Shown here in pieces: positions 26,869 to 36,000 of a DNA stretch of 64,000 nucleotides. The notes below the pieces were generated by a model. That model ran no database searches. It saw only the letters and a list, made by a program, of their open reading frames with translations, and was not told the DNA's origin. Made by a program: the position numbers and the translations under genes. The DNA is taken from the NCBI RefSeq assembly GCF_036227265.1, contig NZ_CP109446.1:3233001-3297000 (forward strand). Reading direction: 5' to 3'. This stretch comes from Streptomyces sp. NBC_01476 (GTDB taxonomy: Bacteria; Actinomycetota; Actinomycetes; Streptomycetales; Streptomycetaceae). Every line of letters starts with the position of its first letter. Position 1 is the first letter of the stretch.

Positions 26869-27884
26869 CGGGCACCCGCTCCCGGTACCGCGGTGGTGCC
26901 CGGCGTGCCGGGGTACGGCTGCGGGGCTCCGGGGTGGTGCGCGGGAATGGTCTGCTGCGGGGCGCCCGGGTGGCCCGGGATGAACTGGCCCGGCGGGCCC
27001 TGCCGTTCGGAGAGCAACTCGGTGGAGTGCACCAGGAAGCGGTCGGGCGTCTCGATCTTGGAGAGCTTGCGCAGCCAGAAGAAGCCGGCCGCGAAGAGCG
27101 CGCACACCAAGGTGAGTACGGCCTGGCCGATCGCCGTTCCGTACGGCTTGACGAAGCCGCGGTTGAAGATCGCCAGGCCGAGGACGAAGAGCACCGACAC
27201 CACGACGACGATCTGTACGCTGCGCCGGGTGCTTGCCCGCTGCGCCATGACCCGCTGGCGCATGTCCACTTCTTCGCGGGCGGACTTGGCCAGGGCGCCG
27301 AGCACTTCGCGCAGACCGGGGCCGCGCAGCCGGGCGTTGAGGATGAGGGCGGCGATGATGATGTCGGCCGAGGCGTCGTTGATCTCGTCGGCGAGGTGCT
27401 GGAGCGCCTCGGGCAGCGGGGTGCGGGAGCGCAACCGGTCGACCAGCGCGGCCAGATGGGGGCGCAGCGCGGGGGCGGCGGCCCGGGCGGAGGCCGGTAT
27501 GGCCTGTTCCAGGCCGACGGCGCCGGCGATGGTGTCGCGCAGGGACTCGGTCCAGCCGGCGAGGGCTTCGACCCGCTTCATCGCGGCGCGTTCCTCGGCT
27601 GCGCCGCCGAAGAGCTTGTCCCAGGAGAAGACCAGGATCGCGGAGGCGACGCCGAGCACCACCCAGCGGGTGAGGCCGAGGACGGCGAGGCCGGCGACGA
27701 TGGCCAGTGAGCCGCGCTGGGTGAAGAACCGCACCAGCTCGGACACCTTGTCCTCGCCCTGCCCCGGCTTGGGCGGTTTGGGCGCCCAGCCGCGGATACT
27801 GACGATGAGCAGCGCGATGCCGCCACCGACCGCGACCCCGGCGAGCAGGCCGTACAGCACTTGGACGGAGAAGATCCCGGTCAT
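26865..27884 (-). CDS. tadB: TadB pilus inner-membrane platform protein
   Basis: 339 residues from the ATG in a TAATG overlap with the tadA stop; GGGGGTG stands upstream. It carries the GspF-like domain (WTESLRDTIAGAVGLEQAIP, ALQHLADEINDASADIIIAA, GLREVLGALAKSAREEVDMR) between membrane helices near the N-terminus and at about 215-280. A 50-residue Pro/Gly-rich tail (GHPGAPQQTIPAHHPGAP) is an actinobacterial addition. It pairs with TadC in the membrane. Confidence 0.9.
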   Translation of the reverse strand: MTGIFSVQVLYGLLAGVAVGGGIALLIVSIRGWAPKPPKPGQGEDKVSELVRFFTQRGSLAIVAGLAVLGLTRWVVLGVASAILVFSWDKLFGGAAEERAAMKRVEALAGWTESLRDTIAGAVGLEQAIPASARAAAPALRPHLAALVDRLRSRTPLPEALQHLADEINDASADIIIAALILNARLRGPGLREVLGALAKSAREEVDMRQRVMAQRASTRRSVQIVVVVSVLFVLGLAIFNRGFVKPYGTAIGQAVLTLVCALFAAGFFWLRKLSKIETPDRFLVHSTELLSERQGPPGQFIPGHPGAPQQTIPAHHPGAPQPYPGTPGTTAVPGAGAR

Positions 27885-29191
27885 TACCGCCACACCCCCG
27901 TGGGCTGGTAGCCGTGGGCGAGGAGTTCGTCGAGGCAGGAGATGGGGGCGTGCGGCAGAGCCACCCCGTCCCGGCCTTCCGCGAAGACCTCGCTGGACAG
28001 AACGCGGCCGTCCACGCCGTTCACCTCGCGGATGGAGGTGACGACGCGGCGCAGGGTGCCGCCGCGCTGGTAGTCGTTGCGTCGCTGGATGAAGACGACG
28101 AAGTCGATGGCGCCGGCCACCAGCATCTGGGACGCCTCGACCGGCAGCCGTTCCTTCGCCTGGAGGGCGTAGGTGGAGATGCGGTTGAAGACCTCGGCCG
28201 AGCTGTTGGCGTGGATGGTGGACAGGGAGCCGTCGTTGCCCTGCGACATGGCGTTGAGCATGGTGACGATCTCGTCGCCGAGCACCTCACCGACGATGAC
28301 CCGCGAGGGGTTCATGCGCAGCGAGCGGCGGACCAGCTCGGCCATGGAAATGGCGCCCTGGCCTTCGGAGTTGGGCAGCCGCTCCTCGAACGCCACCACA
28401 TTGGGGTGGATTTCGGGGAACTGGTCGAGGCCGAGTTCCAGTGCCCGTTCGACGGTGATCAGGCGCTCGTGCGGGGGGATGACATTGGCCATGGCCCGCA
28501 GCAGGGTGGTCTTGCCGGCGTTGGTGGCACCGGCGATCATCAGGTTCTTCCGGGCGAGCACGGCAGCCGACAGGAAGGAGCCGAGCTCGGGTGTGACGGT
28601 GTAGTTGCCCACCAGGTCGGCGAGGAAGACCTTGCCGAGGCGGGCTCGGCGGATGGACAGGGCGGGGCGGCGGGTGACGTCCATGACGGCGGAGAGCCGA
28701 GAGCCGTCGGGCAGCCGGAGGTCCAGCTGCGGGTTGGCGGTGTCGAAGGGGCGGGACGACAGGCCGGAGTAGGCGCCGAGGACCTGGATCAGCTCGATGA
28801 GCTCCTCGTCGGTGTCGGCGACCGGGTCCGCCTGGAGTTCACGGCCGTCGGAGTAGCCGACGAAGACCTGGTCGCAGCCGTTGATGTCGATGTTCTCGAC
28901 TTCGTCGTCGTCGAGCAGCGGCTGGAGCCGGCCGACGCCGAAGAGCGCGGCGTGCACGGCGGCCGCGTACGCCTCCTCGGCGTGCGCGTCGGGCGGGGTA
29001 CGGCCGACGGTGATCTCGGCGCGGGCGTAGTCCTCCAGGATCTGGGCGATGATCGCCCGGGCGAACTGCCGCTCGTCCTCGGGGGACATGGGCGTGGTGT
29101 TCGACAGCTGGTCGAGCCGGCGCTGCTCGGAGATCCGGTCGCCTGCCTCCTGCCGGAAGCGCTTGACGAGCTGGTGGTCCACCTCGCTCAT
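27884..29191 (-). CDS. tadA: TadA/CpaF pilus assembly ATPase
   Basis: 435 residues. This is a secretion-superfamily ATPase that powers Flp pilus assembly. Walker A GATNAGKTTLL (about 219-229), Walker B RVIVGEVLGDE (about 297) and the His box around GNDGSLSTIHANSSAEVFNR are intact; the N-terminal domain has the CpaF pattern VENIDINGCDQVFVGYSDGR and LRLPDGSRLSAVMDVTRRPA. The start ATG overlaps the upstream stop by four bases and its own stop overlaps tadB, so the operon is tightly coupled. Confidence 0.95.
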   Translation of the reverse strand: MSEVDHQLVKRFRQEAGDRISEQRRLDQLSNTTPMSPEDERQFARAIIAQILEDYARAEITVGRTPPDAHAEEAYAAAVHAALFGVGRLQPLLDDDEVENIDINGCDQVFVGYSDGRELQADPVADTDEELIELIQVLGAYSGLSSRPFDTANPQLDLRLPDGSRLSAVMDVTRRPALSIRRARLGKVFLADLVGNYTVTPELGSFLSAAVLARKNLMIAGATNAGKTTLLRAMANVIPPHERLITVERALELGLDQFPEIHPNVVAFEERLPNSEGQGAISMAELVRRSLRMNPSRVIVGEVLGDEIVTMLNAMSQGNDGSLSTIHANSSAEVFNRISTYALQAKERLPVEASQMLVAGAIDFVVFIQRRNDYQRGGTLRRVVTSIREVNGVDGRVLSSEVFAEGRDGVALPHAPISCLDELLAHGYQPTGVWR

Positions 29192-29991
29192 CGGAAGACC
29201 CCGTACCGCTGCGGTACATCGGCGGCGATCTGGCGGGCGGAGCGGATCAGCAGCGACTTGTCGAGCCGGCCGCGGCGCCGGCCGGCGAGCATCTCGGCCC
29301 CCGCCGGGTCGTGCGCGAGGGTGCCGACGACACGGGCGGCTATCTGCGAGGCCACCAGCATGTCGTTGACCTGTCCGGCGATCCGGGCGCTGTTGCCGGG
29401 GTCGGCGATGAGCAGGATGCCGATCGGCGGGTGCCCGAGCGCGGCGGCGGCGCCGCGCTGTGAGCCGTGCAGTTTGGCGGACAGCGCGCCGGCCCTGTCC
29501 CGTACCCGTGCCAGGTGCTCCGGCTCGGTGCGGGCGACGAGCAGCACCAGGGCGGAGTGCGCGAAGAGTTCGACGGTGGGCGAGTCGGCGCCGATCCGGC
29601 CGCAGTCGGCGATGACGTCGGCGGCGCCGTTGGGCGACTCGTCGAGGGTGGCGAATGCCTGGCCGAGCATGGGCCACAGTCCGGCCAGGCCGGCCGCCTG
29701 TTCGGCGCTGCCGATGCCGACCAGGACGTCGAGTCCGCCGGTCAGCGGCTGGGCGTGGTCCCACAACTGCTCTGCGGCCAGGCCGCGTCGGGCCGTCGCG
29801 GCGAGCGACAGCATGCCGGAGTTGGGGTCGAGGGCCCCGCCGTGCGCGGCGCGCGCACGGTAGACCAGGTCGCCGCCGGCCGGGTCGGTCTCGGCCAGCA
29901 GGACGCGGCGCGGCCATACGGCGGCCAGCGCGACGGCGGCCGTGGTGACGCCCGGTGAGCCCTTGTCAGCGGCGATGGAGATCAGTGCCAT
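29188..29991 (-). CDS. cpaE: CpaE/TadZ-like ParA-family protein
   Basis: 267 residues. A MinD/ParA-like fold with a variant N-terminal P-loop, AADKGSPGVTTAAVALA, followed by LLAETDPAGGDLVYRARA and later DVIADCGRIG and LLVARTEPEHLARVRD. TadZ/CpaE proteins localise the pilus machine to its site in the cell. The receiver-like N-terminal domain of classical CpaE is absent, as in many actinobacterial versions. Start ATG 29991; stop overlaps tadA. Confidence 0.85.
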   Translation of the reverse strand: MALISIAADKGSPGVTTAAVALAAVWPRRVLLAETDPAGGDLVYRARAAHGGALDPNSGMLSLAATARRGLAAEQLWDHAQPLTGGLDVLVGIGSAEQAAGLAGLWPMLGQAFATLDESPNGAADVIADCGRIGADSPTVELFAHSALVLLVARTEPEHLARVRDRAGALSAKLHGSQRGAAAALGHPPIGILLIADPGNSARIAGQVNDMLVASQIAARVVGTLAHDPAGAEMLAGRRRGRLDKSLLIRSARQIAADVPQRYGVFR

Positions 29992-30006
29992 GACGTCTTC
30001 GCTCGC

Positions 30007-30786
30007 TCAGTCGCTGGTGCGGGGAACGAGGACCAGCGAGACTTCATTGGCCGATGCGGCGATCGCCAGCTTCCCGGCGTCCGCGGTGTCGACCACGACG
30101 GTGACGGAGATGCCGCCGTCGCCGAGGCCGTTGGAGGAAGCGGTCAGATCCCGGACGATCAGGTGGCCGGCGATGAGGGTGTTGTCCGAGCCCGTGGCGG
30201 CGTCCCCACTGCCGCTGCTGCCCGAACCGGAGCTGCCGCTCTGGGAGTTGGCGGCGTCATTGCCCACGCGGTAGGCGGCGACGACATCACCGTTCTCCAG
30301 GGTGCTGGGGAACTGCCCCTCTTTCAGGGAGATGCCGACCAGCGACTTGCCCGCCGTGAGGACCTCGTCCTTCGGCGTGATCATCGACTCGGTGAGGATC
30401 GAACCCTCGTAGATGTTCGTCTTGGCCCGGTAGTTGTTGATGAGGTCGCGGCGCTGCCCCCACCTGATGAGCTTCAGCTTGGTGGAGCCGTCGGAGACGT
30501 CCGAGACCATGACTTCGCGCAGGGCCCCCTCGGGAATCTTGTTCCCGGCCGCGACCGGCGCGACGACCTCCACGACGGAGACCTTGTCCCCCGCGCGCAT
30601 CACCATCAAGGTCGCGCCGAGCGCGCCCACCAGGATGAGCAGTACGGCGAGCGCGGCGAGCGCGGGTTTGCGTTCCCGCGGTGGCGACGGCAGCCGCTCT
30701 CCGCCCATCGGCGCCCCGAGTGAAGGCGCCGGAACGGACTGACGGCCGCTGCCGCCGCCCGTGGCGGATCGTTCCCTGGTCCTCAC
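30007..30786 (-). CDS. cpaB: CpaB/RcpC-like pilus assembly protein
   Basis: 259 residues. A Ser/Pro/Arg-rich cytoplasmic start, one membrane helix (about 43-62, ALAALAVLLILVGALGATLM) and an exported SAF-like domain (EVVAPVAAGNKIPEGALREV, NIYEGSILTESMITPKDEV). A Ser/Gly linker (NSQSGSSGSGSSGSGDA) interrupts the C-terminal domain, which ends AASANEVSLVLVPRTSD. This is the first gene of the minus-strand Tad operon. In diderms the family partners the secretin; here it probably acts in the wall zone. Confidence 0.82.
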   Translation of the reverse strand: MRTRERSATGGGSGRQSVPAPSLGAPMGGERLPSPPRERKPALAALAVLLILVGALGATLMVMRAGDKVSVVEVVAPVAAGNKIPEGALREVMVSDVSDGSTKLKLIRWGQRRDLINNYRAKTNIYEGSILTESMITPKDEVLTAGKSLVGISLKEGQFPSTLENGDVVAAYRVGNDAANSQSGSSGSGSSGSGDAATGSDNTLIAGHLIVRDLTASSNGLGDGGISVTVVVDTADAGKLAIAASANEVSLVLVPRTSD

Positions 30787-31210
30787 GTCACTGCCCCCGT
30801 CGAGCCGGCGTGTCGATCGCTATCGGTTGCATGGGGAGAGGCAGTCGCGCTCCCGTCCGGCGACTGCCCGCAAGCCGATGTCAAGTCACCGCACGCTATC
30901 AGCGCCTCACAAATAGCCTCAAGGCGCATCCCACGGCGACAGACTCACAGCTTTGCAACGAAACGGAACGGCCGCCGTGACATGCCCACGCTCGGGCACG
31001 CACGGGGCAACCCCCGTTCTGTCCACCCCTCTTCGGTCCGGCTTGAGTCCACTCTGCCACTGCGTACCTGTCCCGTGTCCAGCCCGGATTCCAGCCTGTG
31101 GATAAACCGTTGCGGGTTGTCCACAGGCAATGCACCTGTCATGCCACGCGGGCCTCGCAGCGGTTATCTTCCTTGAAGAACCAAGTCGAATCCGGGGGAA
31201 TGAGGCTGCC
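30787..31210. other. divergent intergenic region between the Tad operon and the FtsK/EssC-like gene
   Basis: 424 bases without a credible gene. It must hold the promoters of the minus-strand Tad operon and of the plus-strand ATPase gene. The clearest signal is a pair of inverted DnaA-box-like nonamers at 31097-31125 (separate entry). Near 30896-30926 the bases GCGCCT and AGGCGC form a further short inverted repeat. Confidence 0.5.
31095..31127. promoter_or_regulatory. inverted pair of DnaA-box-like sites
   Basis: TTATCCACA on the minus strand (31097-31105) faces TTGTCCACA on the plus strand (31117-31125), with flanking bases extending the arms to 11 (31095-31105 and 31117-31127, one mismatch). 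TTATCCACA is the classical DnaA box and TTGTCCACA the preferred streptomycete form. The pair lies 84 bases upstream of the EssC-like start codon. It could bind DnaA or a dimeric repressor that happens to use this sequence. Confidence 0.55.
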
Positions 31211-34200
31211 GTGCGTCTTTCGTTGACCGTGGTCGACCCGCTCGGCGGGGACCGCGCCGATGTCGTGGTCGACGCCGATCCCGCGTCGACCGTCGCGGAT
31301 GTCGCGCGTGAGCTGGGACGGAAAGTCGGCGGGGGTGGAGCGGAGATCATCTCGATCGCCGGCGGCGCCTCCCGCTCGCCCGGCGCGCCCGCGGTCTACG
31401 TGGACGGTTACGCGGTGGATCCCGGCTGGTCGATGGCCCAGTCCCCGCTGCGCGAGGGCGCGGTGGTGAGTCTGTACGACCCGGCGGGGTGTCTTCCCGG
31501 CGAGCCGGCCGGTGTGGTCGAGTTGCGGGTGGCGGGCGGCCCCGACGCGGGCGCGGTGCACCGGCTCGGTATCGGCAAGGTGGAGATCGGGCGCGGAGCG
31601 GCGGCCCGGGTGCGGATCGACGACTCCGAACTCGCCGACCGCGCCGCGGTGCTGACGGTCGGGATGGGCGGCACCTGCCAGGTCACAGTCGGCGGCGAGA
31701 CCAAGCAGTGGCCGCTGGGCGGTCAGCTCTCCCTCGGCAACACCCTGCTGGAGCTCGGCCCCTATATCCCGCCGAACGCGGCGCTGCACCCGGGCGAGGA
31801 CGGCGCGACGTACGAGTACAACCGGCCGCCACGGCTCTCCCCGCCGGAGCGGACCACGCTCTTCCGGCTGCCGAGCCGGCCGAAGGAGCCCACCGCCCGG
31901 CCGCTGCCGTGGCTGATGGCGCTCATGCCGCTGGTCATGGCGGTCAGCATGGCGTTCATGATGCACCGCATGATGTACCTGATCATGGCGGTGGTCAGCC
32001 CCGTGGTCATGGTCGGCAACTACTTCATGGACAAGAAGAACGGCCGCAAGTCCTACGCGAAGACGGTCACCGAGTACCGCGACCGCAAAGAGGGCATCGA
32101 GAAGGACGCTCAGAACGCGCTGGACGCCGAGCGGAAGGACCGCGCGGCGGCCTCGCCCGACCCGGCCACCGTGCTCAACACCGCGACCGGCCCGCGCACC
32201 AGGCTGTGGGAGCGGCGGCGCGGTGACCCGGACCACCTGCTGATCCGGGTCGGCACCGCGAAGCTGCCCTCCGAAGTGGTGCTCGACGACCCGGAGCAGG
32301 AGGAGCACCGCCGCAGGGTGACCTGGGAGATCGACGACGCCCCGGTCGCGGTCGAGTTGCGCCGGCTCGGCGTGATCGGATTCGCGGCGCCGGGCGACGG
32401 CGCCCGGGCGATGGGCCGTTGGGCAGTGGCGCAGGCGGCCACCCTGAGCAGCCCGATGGACGTGCAGTTCTACGTGCTCACCGACCAGTCGGGGCGCGAG
32501 AGCTGGGACTGGGTGCGGTGGCTGCCGCACGCCCGGCCGACCGAGGGTCAGAACGCGTCGGCGCTGATGGGCACCGACGCCGAGACGGTCGCGGCCCGCA
32601 TCGCCGAGTTGGGGACGATCCTCGACGGCCGGCTCAAGGCCAAGATGAAGGCGGGCAGCGCCGCCAACCAGGCGGCTTTCTTCAAGGATGCGGACATCGT
32701 GGTCGTCCTGGACGGCTCGCGGCGGCTGCGGGCGATGCCCGGCGTGGTCCAACTGCTGCGCGACGGCCCCGGCGTGGGGATGTTCATGATCTGCCTCGAC
32801 GCCGAGGAGCGGTTCCTGCCCGGCGAGTGCCAGGCCGTGGTGATCGCCGAGTTCGAGGCCGCCGCCGAGGCCGCACAGGTCGCCTCGGTGCCGGAGCAGC
32901 GGATCGGCGCCGGTTTCCCGCAGGGCGGCTTCCCCTCCCACAACGCGTGGTATGCCGACGCCCGGCAGGCCCAGGCCACCGCGGTGGAACCCGCGTACGG
33001 CTCCTTCCGGCTGCGGGTGGAGCAGGCCGGCGCGGCCCGCATCCGCAAGGTGCGGCCCGATCTGGTCTCGCCCGCCTGGTGCGCCCGGCTGGCCCGCTGC
33101 CTCTCCCCCATCCGCGACATCAGCGGTGACGCCGAGGACTCCTCGATCCCGTCGGCGAGCCGGCTGCTGGACGTGCTGGAACTCGAACCGCCCACCGCGG
33201 ACGCGATCGCCGCCCGCTGGCGGCTGAGTCCGATCTCCACCCAGGCGGTGGTCGGTGAGTCCTTCGACGGACCGTTCGCGATCGACATCCGCAAGGACGG
33301 GCCGCACGGCCTGATCGCCGGCACCACCGGTTCCGGAAAGTCGGAACTGCTGCAGACCATCGTGGCCTCGCTGGCGGTGGCCAACACCCCGGAGGCGATG
33401 ACCTTCGTCCTCGTCGACTACAAGGGCGGTTCCGCGTTCAAGGACTGTGTCCAACTGCCGCACACCGTCGGCATGGTCACCGACCTCGACGCCCACCTGG
33501 TGGAGCGGGCGCTGGAGTCCCTGGGCGCCGAGCTGAAGCGGCGCGAGCACATCCTGGCCGGGGCCGGCGCCAAGGACATCGAGGACTACACCGATCTGCT
33601 GAAGCGCCAGCCGCAGCTGACGCCGATGCCGCGGCTGCTCATCGTGATCGACGAGTTCGCCTCGATGGTCCGTGACCTGCCGGACTTCGTCACCGGTCTG
33701 GTGAACATCGCCCAGCGGGGCCGTTCCCTGGGCATCCACCTGATCCTGGCCACCCAGCGGCCCAGCGGGGTCGTCTCGCCGGAGATCCGCGCCAACACCA
33801 ACCTGCGGATAGCGCTGCGGGTCACCGACGGCAGCGAGTCCTCCGACGTCATCGACGCCCCCGACGCCGGCAACATCTCCAAGTCCACCCCGGGCCGTGC
33901 CTATGTGCGGCTGGGCGCCACCTCGCTGGTGCCGTTCCAGTCCGGCCGGGTCGGCGGGCGGCGCCCCGGCGCGGTGGAGAACGTCTCGGTGGCCCCATGG
34001 GTGAGCGTCGTGGACTGGGCGCAGCTGGGCCGCACCGCCCCGCAGCGGCCGGCCGGTGCGAAGGGCGAAGAGGACGAGATCACCGACCTCAAGGTGCTGG
34101 TCGAGGCGATCCGCGCGGCGAACGAGCGGATGGCGATCCCCGCCCAGCACAGCCCGTGGCTGCCCGCGCTCCCCGACGCGCTGCGGCTCGACGAGCTGCC

Positions 34201-35749
34201 GGTGCCGGTGGCGGCCGGCACGCTGGCAGCCTCACCGTTCGGCATCGAGGACCTGCCGGCGCTGCAGGCCCGCCGGCCGCTGGCCGTCGACTTCCACAGT
34301 TTCGGGCACCTGCTGGCCGCGGGGGCACCGCGCTCCGGGCGTTCCCAACTGCTGCGCACCATCGCCGGTTCCCTGGCGCGGACGCACTCCACCGCCGACG
34401 TCCACCTCTACGGCATCGACTGCGGCAACGGCGCGCTGAACGCCCTGACGAAGCTGCCGCACTGCGGCGCCGTGGTGGGGCGTTCGCAGTCGGAGCGGGC
34501 GATCCGGCTGATCGGCCGGCTCAAGGCGGAGATGACCCGGCGTCAGGAACTGCTGGCGGCCGACGGTTTCGCGGACATCGGCGAGCAGCGGGCGGCGGTC
34601 GCCACCGAGGAGGAGCGGCTGCCGCACATCGTGATCCTGCTGGACCGCTGGGAGGGCTGGACGCCCTCGCTCGGTGAGCTGGACCACGGAGCGCTCACCG
34701 ATGAGCTCTTCACCTTCCTGCGGGAGGGCGCCTCGGTCGGCATCCACCTGATCATCACCGGTGACCGCACCCTGATGGCCGGCCGGATCTCCACCCTCAC
34801 CGAGGACAAGATCGCCTTCCGGCTGGCGGACCGCTCGGACTTCGCGCTGATCTCGGTCAACCCGCGCAAGGTGCCCGACGAGATCCAGCCCGGCCGGGCG
34901 TACCGCTCGGAGTCCGGGATCGAGTTGCAGGTCGCGCTGCTGGAGGGCGAGGTCACCGGCCAGGGGCAGGCCGCGGCGCTGACCGCGATCGGGGCCGCGG
35001 CCACCGAGCGGGACGCCGGACTGCCGCGCTCCCGGCGGCCGTTCCGGGTCGATGTGCTGCCCTCACGGCTCTCCTTCGCGGACGCCTGGGACATGCGGGA
35101 CACCGACGCGGCGCGGAACCCGCTGTGGTCGCTGGTCGGCGTCGGCGGCGACGAGCTCACCGGTTACGGCCCTGACCTGTCCGACGGCCTGCCCGCGTTC
35201 GTGATCGGCGGACCCGGCAAGTCGGGGCGGTCCACGCTGCTGCTCACCCTCGCCCGCAGTTACCAGCAGCAGGGCGTGAAGCTGGTGGTGGCCGCGCCCC
35301 GCCCCTCGCCGATGCGCGAACTGGCCGGAGCCGAGGGGGTGTTGCGGGTCTTCACCGACAGCGACATATCCGCCGACGAGCTGACCAAGGCGCTGGAGGA
35401 GGCGGCCAGCGCTCCGGTGGTGGTGCTGGTGGACGACGCCGAACTGCTGCGCGACTGCGACGCCAAGGACGTCCTGCGGGAGATCATCTCCCGGGGCACC
35501 GACAGCGGCCGGGCGCTGGTGCTGGCCGGCGGCGAGGAGGACATCTGCTCCGGCTTCTCCGGCTGGCAGGTGGACGCCAAGAAGGCCCGGCGCGGTGTGC
35601 TGCTCTCCCCGCAGCAGACGATGAGCGGCGAGTTGATCGGCACCCGGCTCAGCCGCAGCACCGTCGGCGGCCAGGTCACCCCCGGCCGGGCCCTGCTGCA
35701 CCTCGGGGACGGTGAACCGAAGACGGTGACCGTCCCGCTGACCGTCTAG
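31211..35749 (+). CDS. essC: EssC/EccC-like FHA-FtsK/SpoIIIE ATPase (type VII secretion-type)
   Basis: 1512 residues from GTG 31211 (GAGG five bases upstream). Residues 1-95 look ubiquitin-like (LSLTVVDPLGG, STVADVARELGRKVGG, SPLREGAVVSLYD). An FHA domain follows (about 105-190, GPDAGAVHRLGIGKVEIGRG), then two membrane helices (about 230-275). Three FtsK-type ATPase domains come next. The first is intact (Walker A GTTGSGKSELL near 704, Walker B LLIVIDEFASM near 809); the second and third have altered P-loops (GAPRSGRSQLL near 1037, GGPGKSGRSTLLL near 1332). Order and length match EssC more than split EccCa/EccCb. It would drive export of WXG100-type proteins; two such cassettes lie nearby. 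Confidence 0.88.
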   Translation: MRLSLTVVDPLGGDRADVVVDADPASTVADVARELGRKVGGGGAEIISIAGGASRSPGAPAVYVDGYAVDPGWSMAQSPLREGAVVSLYDPAGCLPGEPAGVVELRVAGGPDAGAVHRLGIGKVEIGRGAAARVRIDDSELADRAAVLTVGMGGTCQVTVGGETKQWPLGGQLSLGNTLLELGPYIPPNAALHPGEDGATYEYNRPPRLSPPERTTLFRLPSRPKEPTARPLPWLMALMPLVMAVSMAFMMHRMMYLIMAVVSPVVMVGNYFMDKKNGRKSYAKTVTEYRDRKEGIEKDAQNALDAERKDRAAASPDPATVLNTATGPRTRLWERRRGDPDHLLIRVGTAKLPSEVVLDDPEQEEHRRRVTWEIDDAPVAVELRRLGVIGFAAPGDGARAMGRWAVAQAATLSSPMDVQFYVLTDQSGRESWDWVRWLPHARPTEGQNASALMGTDAETVAARIAELGTILDGRLKAKMKAGSAANQAAFFKDADIVVVLDGSRRLRAMPGVVQLLRDGPGVGMFMICLDAEERFLPGECQAVVIAEFEAAAEAAQVASVPEQRIGAGFPQGGFPSHNAWYADARQAQATAVEPAYGSFRLRVEQAGAARIRKVRPDLVSPAWCARLARCLSPIRDISGDAEDSSIPSASRLLDVLELEPPTADAIAARWRLSPISTQAVVGESFDGPFAIDIRKDGPHGLIAGTTGSGKSELLQTIVASLAVANTPEAMTFVLVDYKGGSAFKDCVQLPHTVGMVTDLDAHLVERALESLGAELKRREHILAGAGAKDIEDYTDLLKRQPQLTPMPRLLIVIDEFASMVRDLPDFVTGLVNIAQRGRSLGIHLILATQRPSGVVSPEIRANTNLRIALRVTDGSESSDVIDAPDAGNISKSTPGRAYVRLGATSLVPFQSGRVGGRRPGAVENVSVAPWVSVVDWAQLGRTAPQRPAGAKGEEDEITDLKVLVEAIRAANERMAIPAQHSPWLPALPDALRLDELPVPVAAGTLAASPFGIEDLPALQARRPLAVDFHSFGHLLAAGAPRSGRSQLLRTIAGSLARTHSTADVHLYGIDCGNGALNALTKLPHCGAVVGRSQSERAIRLIGRLKAEMTRRQELLAADGFADIGEQRAAVATEEERLPHIVILLDRWEGWTPSLGELDHGALTDELFTFLREGASVGIHLIITGDRTLMAGRISTLTEDKIAFRLADRSDFALISVNPRKVPDEIQPGRAYRSESGIELQVALLEGEVTGQGQAAALTAIGAAATERDAGLPRSRRPFRVDVLPSRLSFADAWDMRDTDAARNPLWSLVGVGGDELTGYGPDLSDGLPAFVIGGPGKSGRSTLLLTLARSYQQQGVKLVVAAPRPSPMRELAGAEGVLRVFTDSDISADELTKALEEAASAPVVVLVDDAELLRDCDAKDVLREIISRGTDSGRALVLAGGEEDICSGFSGWQVDAKKARRGVLLSPQQTMSGELIGTRLSRSTVGGQVTPGRALLHLGDGEPKTVTVPLTV

Positions 35750-35750
35750 A

Positions 35751-35885
35751 ACCGACCATCCGAGCGTCGGTCGTCCGAGAACCGACCGCCAGAGAGCCGG
35801 CCGCCCGAGGACCGACCGCCCGAGGACCGACCGCCCGAGGACCGACCGCCCGAGGACCGGCCGCCCGAGAGCCGGCCGCCCGAGA
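35751..35885. repeat. nine 15-bp tandem repeats after the EssC-like gene
   Basis: Nine consecutive 15-base units, consensus ACCGACCGCCCGAGG, begin one base after the ATPase stop codon. Units 5-7 are nearly identical and the outer ones diverged. The period is a multiple of three, so frames stay open across it (Ser-Gly-Gly-Arg repeats on the minus strand), but no start or Shine-Dalgarno supports a gene there. It may act as spacer or terminator-like element before the WXG100 gene. Confidence 0.92.
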
Positions 35886-36000
35886 TCAGTCCGTGACGGT
35901 CATCCCAAGGGACGGTACGGATATGGCCAATAGAGTAGGCGAACGAGTTCGAAGCGACCGGCCGATTCCTTGAGGAATGCCGGGAAAGGACCACTTCATC

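Noticed and set aside
31139..34150. 1003-codon minus-strand frame
   Set aside because: Antisense shadow of the EssC-like gene, composition of a mirrored frame, no Shine-Dalgarno or domain.
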